A DNA stretch of 64,000 bases from JAKAVN01 sp963734845 (lineage in GTDB: Bacteria > Desulfobacterota > Binatia > Binatales > Binataceae). Shown here piece by piece: positions 33,357 to 42,252 of this stretch (position 1 is its first letter; the number at the start of each line of letters is the position of its first letter). The notes beneath the pieces were generated by a model that saw nothing but the letters and a program-made list of their open reading frames with translations, was not told where the DNA came from and did no database searches. Location: assembly GCA_963734845.1 (NCBI GenBank), contig CAVTIS010000001.1, positions 62,001 through 126,000 of the forward strand, read 5' to 3'. The translations under genes were made by a program, and so were the position numbers.

Positions 33357-34856
33357 CTACTCCATCTGCGTCGCCGACAAACCGGACGGATCGGCTGTGC
33401 GACGCAAGGCTATCGAAGCATCTTCTTCGGAATCGCCGAACGCGGCCGGCTCATCCGAGGCGCCCGCGCGGTCAGAGTGAAACCATCCCAGGCGCTCGGA
33501 GAGTTTGGCGACTTCGCCGACGATCAGCAGAGCGGGCGATCGGGGCCGGCGCTCGGCGGCAATATCGGCGAGTGTCGCGAGGGTGCCGTGCAGAATCTCC
33601 TGCTTGCGCGTGGTGCCGTTCGCGATCAATGCCGCTGGCGTTGAATCCGAAAGACCGTGGCGGCGCAGCTTGCGGCAAATCGTCTCGATTTGGCCGAGCG
33701 CCATGTAGAAGACGATCGTCTGTCCGGACGCCGCCAGGCGTTGCCAGTCGTGGCTCGTATCTTCAACGTCGTGGCCGCTGACAAAGACGCACGAGTGAGC
33801 GTAATTCCGATGAGTCAGTGGTATACCCGCGTAAGCGGCGCATCCGATGGCCGCGGTGATACCGGGGACGACCTTGTAAGCTACGCCTGCTCCGGCCAGC
33901 GCTTCCATCTCCTCGCCGCCGCGGCCGAAGATGAGCGGGTCGCCGCCTTTGAGCCGGAGCACCCGATTGCCTTCCCGCGCGAGGCGAATCATCGCCCTAT
34001 GGATCTGCTCCTGCGACCAACCATCTCCGCCGCCGCGCTTGCCGACGTCGATACGAGCGGCGTCGCGCCTGACCAGCGTGAGAATCTCCTGTGAGACCAG
34101 GCGGTCATACAAAACCACGTCGCACTGCTGCATCAGCCTCAGCGCGCGCATCGTGAGCAGCTCCGGATCGCCGGGTCCGGCGCCCACGATATAGACTTCG
34201 CCCTCGATTGGCCGCGAATCGTCGCCCGCGCTATCGACCATCCGCGCCATCAGCCGATGCGCGGCGTCGCCGCGGCCGGCAAACAGATGCTCCGCGACAG
34301 GGCCTCGCGCGACGCGCTCCCATAAACGCCGGCGCTGCTCGGGACGGCAGACCTGCCGACGTACCTTTGCACGCCAGCCGCCCATGAAATCGGCGAGACG
34401 GCCTAGCGCGCCGGGCAAGAGAGCTTCGAGGTAGGCCTTCACCTGCCGCGCCAGAATTGGCGCTCTGCCGCCCGTGCTGAGCGCGATTACCAGGGGAGAT
34501 CGATCGACGACCGCGGGCATGATGAACCCGCACAGAGACGGGTCATCGACGACGTTCACCAGAACGCCGAACCGGTTGGCGGACGCGGCGACCAATCGGT
34601 TCAGTTCGGCGTCGTTGGTAGCCGCGATGACCAGCCGATGGCCAATCACCATCTCGGGCTCGAAGCGCGCGGTCCGCCATGAGATTTTTCCTGCCGAGAT
34701 CAGCGACTCGAATTCCGAATCGCAGCGCGGCGCAACCACGGTGACCCTGCATCCGCCCTCCAGCAATTGGCGCGTCTTACGCAGTGCGACGGCACCGGCG
34801 CCGACCATCAGGGCTGAGGAGTCGCGAAGCGCAAGAAAGATTGGAAACCAGTCCAT
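33357..34856 (-). CDS. cysG: Bifunctional/trifunctional siroheme synthase CysG
   Basis: The 499-residue fusion converts uroporphyrinogen III to siroheme. Residues 1-205 are the NAD-dependent precorrin-2 dehydrogenase/ferrochelatase (MVGAGAVALRKTRQLL; STGGRAP). Residues 218-455 are the S-adenosylmethionine uroporphyrinogen methyltransferase (VYIVGAGPGDPELLTMRAL, VGKRGGG, RLKGGDPLIFGRGGEE, VVPGITAAIG). A roughly 40-residue acidic tail is extra. The product supplies the cofactor of the neighbouring sulfite reductase. It starts 3 bp after the TauE-like gene. Confidence 0.95.
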   Translation of the reverse strand: MDWFPIFLALRDSSALMVGAGAVALRKTRQLLEGGCRVTVVAPRCDSEFESLISAGKISWRTARFEPEMVIGHRLVIAATNDAELNRLVAASANRFGVLVNVVDDPSLCGFIMPAVVDRSPLVIALSTGGRAPILARQVKAYLEALLPGALGRLADFMGGWRAKVRRQVCRPEQRRRLWERVARGPVAEHLFAGRGDAAHRLMARMVDSAGDDSRPIEGEVYIVGAGPGDPELLTMRALRLMQQCDVVLYDRLVSQEILTLVRRDAARIDVGKRGGGDGWSQEQIHRAMIRLAREGNRVLRLKGGDPLIFGRGGEEMEALAGAGVAYKVVPGITAAIGCAAYAGIPLTHRNYAHSCVFVSGHDVEDTSHDWQRLAASGQTIVFYMALGQIETICRKLRRHGLSDSTPAALIANGTTRKQEILHGTLATLADIAAERRPRSPALLIVGEVAKLSERLGWFHSDRAGASDEPAAFGDSEEDASIALRRTADPSGLSATQME

Positions 34857-34859
34857 CGC

Positions 34860-35645
34860 TTAGAACGCCATCTTCGCAGCGACGCCGAGTAACACGATCG
34901 CGATCGCGCGCCTCAGCGCCGTTTCCGGCAAAAGGCCGACCAACCGGGTGCCGACGTAAATTCCCGGCAACGTTCCCAGGAGCAATTGTCCAAGCAACGC
35001 GAAATCGACCCTGGCGATCAGCATGTGTCCAAGGCCGGTAGCGAGGGCCAGAACCACGCCGTGGGCAAGATCGGTCCCGACCAGGTCATGCGCTTTGGTC
35101 GATGGAAAAAGCAGCAGCAGGACCGTGACGCCGAGCGCTCCCGCGCCCACCGACGAGAGGCTTACCAACACCCCGATCACAATCCCGGCGGCGATGGGCA
35201 AAAAGCGCCGCAACGGTCCGTCGGAGGATTCGTCGGAGGATTCGGACTCGCCGCGCGCTACCAGGCGGCCCAGTTGCTCGCGGAATAAAATCACCCCGGC
35301 ACTGGCGGTTAGCGCGATGCTCAGCGCCAGGTTTGAAGCCGCATCGAAGTCGCGAGGACCGCGTCCCAGCAGCCACAACGCCCCGATTGCCACGGCCGCC
35401 GCCGGTAGGCTGCCCGCGAGCATCCTGGCCGCCAGCCGCCATTTGACCTGCCCTTTGCGGGCGTAAACCCACAAGGCGCCCGCTCTCGTCAGGGCGGTGT
35501 ATAAGAGGTCCGTGCCGACTGCCACGCCGGGTGCTATGTGCATCCCGAGTATCAGAATCGGCGCCATCAGCGAGCCGCCGCCGACACCGGTCATGGCCAC
35601 CAGCGCGGCTACCACAAAACCCAGAAGGGTAAAGCTTAAATGCAT
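34860..35645 (-). CDS. TauE/SafE-family anion exporter
   Basis: This 261-residue membrane protein has about seven to eight spans and two related halves, each with the family's Gly-rich motif (MTGVGGGSLMAPIL near 19-32; SLSSVGAGALGVTVLLLL near 160). TauE/SafE proteins export sulfite or sulfoacetate-type anions, and some import sulfate. As the first gene of the sulfur operon it may balance sulfite or move sulfate. A roughly 25-residue acidic/Ser stretch (ESESSDESSDG) lies in the central loop. Confidence 0.85.
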   Translation of the reverse strand: MHLSFTLLGFVVAALVAMTGVGGGSLMAPILILGMHIAPGVAVGTDLLYTALTRAGALWVYARKGQVKWRLAARMLAGSLPAAAVAIGALWLLGRGPRDFDAASNLALSIALTASAGVILFREQLGRLVARGESESSDESSDGPLRRFLPIAAGIVIGVLVSLSSVGAGALGVTVLLLLFPSTKAHDLVGTDLAHGVVLALATGLGHMLIARVDFALLGQLLLGTLPGIYVGTRLVGLLPETALRRAIAIVLLGVAAKMAF

Positions 35646-36182
35646 GAAACTAAGTGGCCGGGTGTATAGATGATAAATATAGTCATCTTTCTCATGTATT
35701 ATCCCTGAGCATAAACGGCGGAGCGCGGCGGGTCAAGCGATGGCCTAGCGGCGGATGTAGCCCTCCCAAGGCGCGCGCTTCTCGCTAACATCTGGCGCAA
35801 TGGCCTGACGCGCGAGTTTATCGGAATACGAGAGATCGATCTCGCCACTGATTCATGGTCGAGCGCCGAAGTGCGGACACGATCGCGATGACGCCAGGCC
35901 TTTGGCGTGCGACTCGATTATCACCAAGCGCACGGGCGGAGGCGCACAAGCGATGGACTGATGAGATCGCACAGGAGCCTCGGGCGCTGGGTGAAAGCGA
36001 TGATTGTTGCGTGCGGGATTGACCGCCGCAGCGTGCGCAAGGCATATACTATCGCGACCTGCGGTTCGACGCTTGAGTCTTAACCATGAACCGCCTCAAG
36101 CGGCATTCTCGGTAACGATTTGTATGCCCTTCATTGCGGGTGTTGCCGTTTAGGTCCGATTCGTTCCGTGTAGGCGAGAGCG
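35646..36182. other. Intergenic region between sulfur operon and kinase operon
   Basis: This 537-bp divergent region holds no supported gene; a 75-codon minus-strand frame has no ribosome-binding site or family resemblance. The AT-rich end at 35660-35710 is a plausible promoter zone for the sulfur operon and includes the inverted repeat listed separately. Confidence 0.4.
35668..35688. promoter_or_regulatory. Inverted repeat, possible operator of the sulfur operon
   Basis: AGATGA (35668-35673) and TCATCT (35683-35688) flank a 9-bp AT-rich spacer, 23 bp upstream of the first gene of the sulfur operon. LysR-type and other dimeric regulators bind such sites. The arms are short, so this is tentative. 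Confidence 0.3.
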
Positions 36183-37007
36183 ATGGCAAAAAATCCGAAC
36201 ATTATTTCGGAAGCGCCTTCCTCTGATTCGAATCCGGAGGCCAGCAAAAAGCCTCTCCACCAAAACGAAACCGAAACGGATTCACGCGAGCAACTGATCG
36301 CTGAACTGCGTGAAGCGGTTCGCGCGCGTGACGACTTTCTTGCCATCGTGGCGCATGAATTACGCAATCCATTGACTCCGATTCTGCTTTGCCTGCAGCT
36401 CATCCGCGAGACCGAGCGATCTGCGGATCAGATCAAGCCGAGTGTCGAGTTCGACCGGCTCGAGCGGCTGATCAAACGTTTCGTCGCGCGCACCACCATG
36501 CTCCTGGAAGTGGCGCAAATCAGTTCAAACAAGTTCCGTCTGGAACCTTCCGAGGTGAATTTGTCCGAATTGACAGGCGGCATCGTCAGCGAGTACATGC
36601 CGATGATTCTTCGCAGCGGCTCCGAGCTGACCGCCAACATTCAGAGCGCAGTGGTGGCGCAACTCGATGAACTTGCGGTCTCGGGAATCGTGGAAAATCT
36701 GCTTTCGAACGCGATCAAATATGGAGAACACAAACCAATCGACCTCACTTTGACAGCCGACGACGATTGCGCCTGCCTAACCGTTCGAGATCACGGTATC
36801 GGGATCGATGCCAAGGATCGGGACCGCATATTCGATCGGTTCGAGCGAGTTGTAGGCCGCGCGACTCAGACTGGCTTCGGAATTGGGCTATGGCTGGTAC
36901 GCAACCTGGTGGAATCAGCGGGCGGCGCAATAACCGTGAGCGGCAAGCCCGGTCAGGGTTCGCTCTTTACGGTAACGCTGCCCATCAAACCTCGGGATAA
37001 TCGATGA
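36183..37007 (+). CDS. Sensor histidine kinase without membrane domain
   Basis: The 274-residue kinase begins with a polar, probably disordered N-terminus, then the H-box FLAIVAHELRNPLTPI (phospho-acceptor His58). Next come N-box NLLSNAIKYG, G1 DHGIGID, F-box RIFDRFERV and G2 GFGIGLWLVRNL, all complete. It has no transmembrane helix and no PAS, so it is cytoplasmic and its input probably comes from a partner. The next gene, a KaiC-like ATPase, overlaps by four bases, and a single-domain response regulator follows. Confidence 0.92.
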   Translation: MAKNPNIISEAPSSDSNPEASKKPLHQNETETDSREQLIAELREAVRARDDFLAIVAHELRNPLTPILLCLQLIRETERSADQIKPSVEFDRLERLIKRFVARTTMLLEVAQISSNKFRLEPSEVNLSELTGGIVSEYMPMILRSGSELTANIQSAVVAQLDELAVSGIVENLLSNAIKYGEHKPIDLTLTADDDCACLTVRDHGIGIDAKDRDRIFDRFERVVGRATQTGFGIGLWLVRNLVESAGGAITVSGKPGQGSLFTVTLPIKPRDNR

Positions 37008-38467
37008 GTAGCAAAAATTATCATCAGCTCACGCGCGAACCCTCGGGCATCAAAGGCCTGGATGTAATTCTCCGCGGCGGTTTTTTTGCCGGCGGCCTGT
37101 ATATCGTGGAAGGACCGCCCGGAGTCGGCAAGACCATCTTGGGGAACCAGATTTGCTTCAACCGCGCGTCAGCTGGAAGAAAAGTTCTGTATGTAACTTT
37201 GATAGCTGAGACTGTGGCCCGGATGCTGCTAAACATAAAAAGCCTGACTTTTTTCAACGAAGACCAGGTCGGCAGCGACATTGTCTACATCAGCGGTTTC
37301 AGCGCGTTGAAGGACAAAGGCCTTAACGGACTACTTCACCTGTTGCGAAAAGAGGTTAGCGCGCGCAAGGCGACAATTCTCGTCGTCGACGGATTCGCGT
37401 CGGCTTCCGACCATGCGCGGTCGCACGAAGAACTGAAATTGTTCGTTCAGCAACTGCAAACTCAGGCCGACGCAGCGGATTGCACAGTCTTTCTGCTTAC
37501 CAATCCAACGGAGCATACGCCCTCGTCTGAAGAGACGATGGTGGACGGCATCATTAGTTTGAAGACTACTCTCCACGAATGGCGCTCGGCGCGCGAGCTA
37601 TGCGTGCGCAAATTCCGCGGGAGCAGCTTTCTACAAGGCGTTCATTCCTACGACATCAACGAAGACGGGGTCTCCGTTTATCCGCGACTCGAAACGCTGA
37701 TCAGCCCTAGCGCTGATATTAACGGGGATTTGCGGAGAATCTCATCAGGAAATTCCCGTCTGGACGAAATGCTGGGCGGCGGCTTCCCCGCGCGCTCCGC
37801 TACGATGCTCATCGGGCCTTCCGGAACCGGCAAGACCACTTTAGGCCTGCAATTTCTTTCGCTGTCGAGCGCCGATGAACCGGGCCTCCTGCTGACTTTT
37901 TACGAAACGCCGGCGCGGATCAACGCGAAGGCCAAGGCGCTCTGTCCCTCGCTGATAGAGCAGCTCGATGCGGGCCACGTGCAAATGCTCTGGCAGGCGC
38001 CGACCGATCAATTTCTGGACGAACTTGCCGACCGGATGCTCCTCGATATCAAACATAGAAAGGTCAAACGGCTGATGATCGATGGTATCGGAGGGTTCAA
38101 AAAAGCTCTTCGCGCGAGGCCAATCGAGCCCTTCTTCTCCGCGTTGGTCCATGAATTGCGTGCCCAGGGGGTCACCACGATCTGCACCGCGGAAGTGATG
38201 GAAATCGTGGGGCCGACCATCACCGTACCGCTTCAGGGCCTTTCCGACGTGACGGACAACCATATAGTCCTGCGCTTCGTCGAATCGGGCGCCAGCCTGT
38301 ATCGGATCTTGTCGATACTGAAAGTGCGTGACAGCGCCTTCGATTCTGATTTGCGCCAACTTTCCTTCTCCGCCAGGGGTATCGAGCTGGCTGAAACCTC
38401 CGACAGCGCCAAATCGATCCTGCCTATCTTGTCTCCGAAAAATGAGCCCACGGTGACTCAAGAATAA
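37004..38467 (+). CDS. KaiC-like double-domain ATPase
   Basis: This 487-residue protein has two RecA-like KaiC domains: domain 1 (12-235) with Walker A GPPGVGKT (37-44), and domain 2 (245-462) with Walker A GPSGTGKT (271-278). The end of domain 2 aligns without gaps to the KaiC CII autophosphorylation loop (cyanobacterial ISTITDTIILLQYVE; here LSDVTDNHIVLRFVE). Ser414 matches Ser431 of KaiC, and Asp415 stands in place of Thr432. The catalytic Glu pairs of KaiC are reduced to A-E (68-69) and Y-E (300-301). kaiA and kaiB are absent. It is coupled to the kinase and response regulator genes, so it likely gates their signalling. Confidence 0.88.
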   Translation: MSSKNYHQLTREPSGIKGLDVILRGGFFAGGLYIVEGPPGVGKTILGNQICFNRASAGRKVLYVTLIAETVARMLLNIKSLTFFNEDQVGSDIVYISGFSALKDKGLNGLLHLLRKEVSARKATILVVDGFASASDHARSHEELKLFVQQLQTQADAADCTVFLLTNPTEHTPSSEETMVDGIISLKTTLHEWRSARELCVRKFRGSSFLQGVHSYDINEDGVSVYPRLETLISPSADINGDLRRISSGNSRLDEMLGGGFPARSATMLIGPSGTGKTTLGLQFLSLSSADEPGLLLTFYETPARINAKAKALCPSLIEQLDAGHVQMLWQAPTDQFLDELADRMLLDIKHRKVKRLMIDGIGGFKKALRARPIEPFFSALVHELRAQGVTTICTAEVMEIVGPTITVPLQGLSDVTDNHIVLRFVESGASLYRILSILKVRDSAFDSDLRQLSFSARGIELAETSDSAKSILPILSPKNEPTVTQE

Positions 38468-38484
38468 GAGATGAGTTGGGGCGT

Positions 38485-38880
38485 ATGGCGAAGAAAAAGG
38501 CTGGTCCGGCCAAAAAAACCATTCTGGTCGTCGATGACGAATTCGGAATTCTCGAGGTTCTCGAAGCGATCCTCAGCGACGCCGGTTTCAAGGTCATAAG
38601 CGCAATGAATGGGCAGGAGGCGATGGCCCTCCTGCAGGAGGAGGTGCCGGACCTGGTGATCGTCGATTTCATGATGCCGCTTCTGGACGGAGCGGGCGTC
38701 ATCAAAGCTATGCGCGCTGATGGGAGACTCGGCCGCGTCCCCGTGCTCTTAGCCAGCGCATTACCCGAGCAGACCATCAGCGAGCGTTGTACCGGTTACG
38801 ACGCGTTCCTGCGTAAGCCTTACAAGACTGAAAAATTGATGGAAGAAATTTCGCGATTGCTCAAGCTCCCGCCTGCCTGA
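38485..38880 (+). CDS. Single-domain response regulator (CheY-like)
   Basis: The 131-residue protein is a bare receiver domain. The acidic pair is in LVVDDE (Asp17, Asp18), the phospho-acceptor is Asp61 in VIVDFMMPLLDG, the switch residue is Ser91 and the conserved Lys is Lys111 in LRKPYK. A Lys-rich N-terminus precedes it. There is no output domain, so it signals by protein contact or phosphate transfer. It starts 17 bp after the KaiC-like gene; the ATG behind TTGGGG is preferred to the TTG three codons earlier. Confidence 0.92.
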   Translation: MAKKKAGPAKKTILVVDDEFGILEVLEAILSDAGFKVISAMNGQEAMALLQEEVPDLVIVDFMMPLLDGAGVIKAMRADGRLGRVPVLLASALPEQTISERCTGYDAFLRKPYKTEKLMEEISRLLKLPPA

Positions 38881-39099
38881 TTTCTCACTAAACACGCCAG
38901 GCTCTTTTCTCCGGCGGCTCGCCCTCGCAAACCCCGGGCGCCAACTTTCTGCTTTCAGCCGCGATTGGTTTGATCTCGACCAGCTTGCAATCGCCCTATA
39001 TCTTCATCCTTAATCAACATGGCCTTTTGACCGAAGCGGATGCCTCGTGCCTGGCGACGGTCCGTCGGAACTTTCAGGCCGCCGCAGGAATTGACGCGA

Positions 39100-41526
39100 A
39101 TGGCGCATACGCACCGTATTTTGCCCGGCCGCTTTCCATTGATCGCGCTTTTTTTGCCTGTGCTGGGTCTGGCGGTCTCGTTCTCGGCCGCCAACGCCTC
39201 GCTGGGCGGCCTGAACTCGCGCCTTAACGCCCTCGAGTCGCGCGTAAACGAGGCGGTGAGCAATCCGGCCGCCGCAAGTTCGGTCATCTCGGAGTTGGAC
39301 ACGGCTGAGGGGGAGTTTGAGGAGGCGGCCAACGGGCGCGCCAGTCGCGGCGAGCTTCTGGAGACCTACATTCAGCTCGAGTCGATGCTCAACCGGATTT
39401 ATCAGGCCTATCAGCACAAGAAAGACGCGTGTATCGCGCAGATCGACGCGGGCGGAAATTGCGACTACGACCAGCCCGAAAAGCTCGCGCTGCGTGCGCT
39501 CTATCCGCTGTCGTGGCTGCACTATCGTGGATCGCTGCTGTATAGCGGCGATCCCTCGATCGCGCGACGGCTGCTCAACCAGGCGATCGACGGCTTCACC
39601 TCGAGTACGCTGGTGATTTTCTCGCCCGAGCTCATACGCGAGAACCTGCTCGGACGGGCACTCTGCGAGCGCGAGTTGGGCAAGTACGATCATCAGGAAT
39701 ACAACCACGCCATCGCCGACTTCAAACGCATCATGCGCGACGGCCCCGAGACCCGGCAGTACCGTCCGGCCCAGCAGGGACTGGCGGCGACCTATGCCGC
39801 GATGGGCCAGCCGGGGCAGGCGGCGAAGCTCTCGGGTGAGGCGGCCGCGGGCGCCAGCGGCGCGACCCGGCAGGGGCTGGAGCTGATGCGGCTGCGCGAG
39901 TTGTTCGAAGCCGAAAGGGCGACAACCGATCCGGCCAAACGCGCGAGCATCCATCGCGAAGCCGTCGAGTACATCAAGGCCCGCCAGGACGACAAGAACG
40001 AATGGGCGATCGCGCTCTCGGCGGTCGCGCAATACGTACCTGATCCGGTGGCCGAGTTCGGCGCCTCCACCGATCCGTTCGAGAAGTGGCTGCTCGCGAG
40101 CGTGCTTTATTTCAAGCATCAGCCGCTGCCCGCGGCGAAATATTTCACCGAGGCGGCCAACACCGGCCACTATCCCAAGGCCTACAAGTACGCGGCCGAC
40201 ATCTACTACTCGTTGGGGCGGATTGATCTCGTCGAAAAGCTGGTCGACCAGGTCGCCGCCCAGCCGGGCAATCCGGACGCGCAGTGGGCGTCCTATATGC
40301 GGTTCAAGCTTCCGCGCCTGCAATGGGAGCGCGGCGGTAAGAGCAACGCGGCGCTCGAGAAGCAGTGGGTGGCCGCTGCCGAAGACTATCTCAAGGCCTA
40401 TCCGCATGGCCAGTACTCCTTCGAGCCGCGCTTTCGAATCGCCGAGCGGCTGCAGAAGCGGGGCGAGTACGCCGAGGCGATCAAGCAGTATCGGCAGGTT
40501 TCCGGCAATCCTTCCTATGACTTCACCGCAGTCTTCAACGCCGCCGAGTGCAACTACCTGATGGTCGCCGAGGCCGAGAAGGAGCAGGCCGCCGCCGGCA
40601 AGAACGCCAAGCCCTCGCCCGCGCTGGCTGCGATGCGTGCCGACGCGATCAAGGGGTTGCGCGACGCGATCAACCGCGAGCCGCAGGCCGAACGCGCCGC
40701 GCCGATGCAGCGCCGCTTCTTCCATGACGCGCGCGGCCGCGCCATCTACATGCTCGCCAGCCTGCAGGAGCACGAGGGGACCGCGGTCAACAATCGCGAA
40801 ATCGCCGCCCTGCTCACAGGCTACGAAAATGAATATCCCGGGATGAGCGATCACTTCAGCGAAGTGTTCGAATGGCGGCTGAAGGCGCAGGCCGCGGTGG
40901 GGCAGTGGGACGCGATCGCGCGCGACGTCGCGGCGCTGGTCAAACGCAACCAGGGCAATACCGCGCATAGCGACTTCATCAAAGAGATCGGGGCCGACTT
41001 CTGGCGCGGCGCGCTGGCAGCGCAGGCCCGCGGCGATCAGAAAGCCTATCTCGCCCAGGCCCAGTTGACCGCGCTTGACTACGGCTACTTCGAGGACATG
41101 GTCAAGGCGGGCAAGATTCCCGCCAAGAATCTCACCGGCACGCTATCGATTCTTGGCCAGGCCTACGCCGCGCTCGGCCAGACCGACAAGGCCGCGGCGA
41201 CGTTCGCCGAAGTGGTCAAGGCCGACCCGGCTTCGCCCGACGCCAACGCGGGCCTCGCGCGAATCGCGCAGTCGCGCAAGGACTACAAGAACGCGCTCGA
41301 TCTTTGGTCACGCGTCGAGGCGACCGCGGCGCAATCGGACAATCTCTGGTACCAGGCCAAATACAACGTGGCGCAAATTCTCGCGGTCGAGGGCAACGTT
41401 TCCGGCGCGTGTAACAAGCTGGCCGTAACGCGCAGCGAGCATCCGAGCTTGGGCAGCCCGCAGATGAAGGCGCAATGGCTCGATCTGCAGAACAAAATTT
41501 GTCTCAAACAATCGGCGGCACAGTAG
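39100..41526 (+). CDS. Exported TPR-repeat protein
   Basis: The 808-residue protein has a signal peptide (FPLIALFLPVLGLAVSFSA, ending near ANA/SLGG) and many tetratricopeptide-like helix pairs, for example GEYAEAIKQYRQVSGNPSY and LGQTDKAAATFAEVVKADPA. Two cysteines (CIAQIDAGGNC) near residue 110 could form a disulfide. It probably works as a periplasmic scaffold; no enzymatic motif is seen. The ATG of MAHTHRIL is chosen over one 20 codons upstream because the signal peptide follows it. It precedes the epimerase gene by 7 bp. Confidence 0.75.
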   Translation: MAHTHRILPGRFPLIALFLPVLGLAVSFSAANASLGGLNSRLNALESRVNEAVSNPAAASSVISELDTAEGEFEEAANGRASRGELLETYIQLESMLNRIYQAYQHKKDACIAQIDAGGNCDYDQPEKLALRALYPLSWLHYRGSLLYSGDPSIARRLLNQAIDGFTSSTLVIFSPELIRENLLGRALCERELGKYDHQEYNHAIADFKRIMRDGPETRQYRPAQQGLAATYAAMGQPGQAAKLSGEAAAGASGATRQGLELMRLRELFEAERATTDPAKRASIHREAVEYIKARQDDKNEWAIALSAVAQYVPDPVAEFGASTDPFEKWLLASVLYFKHQPLPAAKYFTEAANTGHYPKAYKYAADIYYSLGRIDLVEKLVDQVAAQPGNPDAQWASYMRFKLPRLQWERGGKSNAALEKQWVAAAEDYLKAYPHGQYSFEPRFRIAERLQKRGEYAEAIKQYRQVSGNPSYDFTAVFNAAECNYLMVAEAEKEQAAAGKNAKPSPALAAMRADAIKGLRDAINREPQAERAAPMQRRFFHDARGRAIYMLASLQEHEGTAVNNREIAALLTGYENEYPGMSDHFSEVFEWRLKAQAAVGQWDAIARDVAALVKRNQGNTAHSDFIKEIGADFWRGALAAQARGDQKAYLAQAQLTALDYGYFEDMVKAGKIPAKNLTGTLSILGQAYAALGQTDKAAATFAEVVKADPASPDANAGLARIAQSRKDYKNALDLWSRVEATAAQSDNLWYQAKYNVAQILAVEGNVSGACNKLAVTRSEHPSLGSPQMKAQWLDLQNKICLKQSAAQ

Positions 41527-41533
41527 GTTCACG

Positions 41534-41968
41534 ATGCTGACGCGAATTCATCACGTGGGAGTGGTCGTGCCGAGCCTCGAAGAAGGCCTCAAGTTCTGGC
41601 GCGACACGCTTGGGATGCGGCTGACCAAGAGCGCCACGATTGAGGAGCAAGGCGTGCGCGCCGCGCTGCTCGAAATCGGCGGCAGCGAAGTCGAATTACT
41701 CGAACCGCTCAGCCCTGAGGGCGGCGTGGGTAAGTTCCTCGCGCGGCGGGGCGGCGGGTTGCATCACGTATGCTTCGAAACCGACGACGTCGCGCGCGAG
41801 CTTGCAGACGCCAAGGCCAAGGGGATCCAGCTAATCGATCAGGCGCCGCGCCATGGCTTGGCCGGGATGATCTGCTTTCTCCATCCCAAGGCAACGCGAG
41901 GCGTGCTGGTCGAGTACGCGCAGCCGTTCGACGACGAGTCTCACGGCGCGAATAAACCTCACAAGTGA
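41534..41968 (+). CDS. mce: Methylmalonyl-CoA epimerase
   Basis: The 144-residue protein is a vicinal-oxygen-chelate enzyme of usual length. Metal and active-site blocks are RIHHVGVVVPSL (His7), EVELLEPLSPE, GGGLHHVCFETDD (His near 76) and GVLVEYAQP (Glu). It interconverts the R and S forms of methylmalonyl-CoA in propionyl-CoA metabolism. The mutase and carboxylase partners are not in the window. It lies between the TPR gene and the FmdB gene, closely spaced on the plus strand. Confidence 0.92.
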   Translation: MLTRIHHVGVVVPSLEEGLKFWRDTLGMRLTKSATIEEQGVRAALLEIGGSEVELLEPLSPEGGVGKFLARRGGGLHHVCFETDDVARELADAKAKGIQLIDQAPRHGLAGMICFLHPKATRGVLVEYAQPFDDESHGANKPHK

Positions 41969-41977
41969 TGGAGGCCG

Positions 41978-42208
41978 ATGCCGATCTACGAATATCACTG
42001 CGCTGACTGCGACCGTTCATTCGAATGCTTTGTCCGCCCCGGCGGGCAGGAGACGGAGTGCCCGGCCTGCCACGGAGAAAATATCGCGCGCGAGCTTTCG
42101 GTCTTCGCCTCGGCGCGCAGCTCAGACACGGCCGGCCCGATGAACGGCGGCGGCGGCGCGACCGGCGGTGGCGGCGGATGCTGCGGCGGGGGCTGCGGCT
42201 GCCGCTAG
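41978..42208 (+). CDS. FmdB-family zinc-ribbon protein
   Basis: The 76-residue protein has the FmdB zinc ribbon MPIYEYHCADCDRSFECF with two CxxC pairs (YHCADC and CPACH), a short linker, and a Gly/Cys-rich tail (GGGGGCCGGGCGC). Members were first noted beside formamidase and amidase genes; their function is unknown but zinc binding is expected. It starts 9 bp after the epimerase stop with GGAGG upstream. Confidence 0.88.
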   Translation: MPIYEYHCADCDRSFECFVRPGGQETECPACHGENIARELSVFASARSSDTAGPMNGGGGATGGGGGCCGGGCGCR

Positions 42209-42252
42209 TCTCTCACCACGACCCGCACCGAGACCTGAGAGGCGCGCGGGCG

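Noticed and set aside
35818..36045. 75-codon minus-strand frame between the sulfur and kinase operons
   Set aside because: Translation is Ser/Arg-rich without a ribosome-binding site or motif; treated as non-coding.
36183..38880. A complete KaiABC circadian clock
   Set aside because: Only a KaiC-like protein is present; kaiA and kaiB are missing and the phosphosite Thr is replaced, so a clock cannot be claimed.
39010..40968. 652-codon open frame antisense to the TPR protein gene
   Set aside because: It is a GC-bias shadow: composition is Arg/Gly/Leu-rich without family resemblance, while the plus strand has a signal peptide and TPR pattern.
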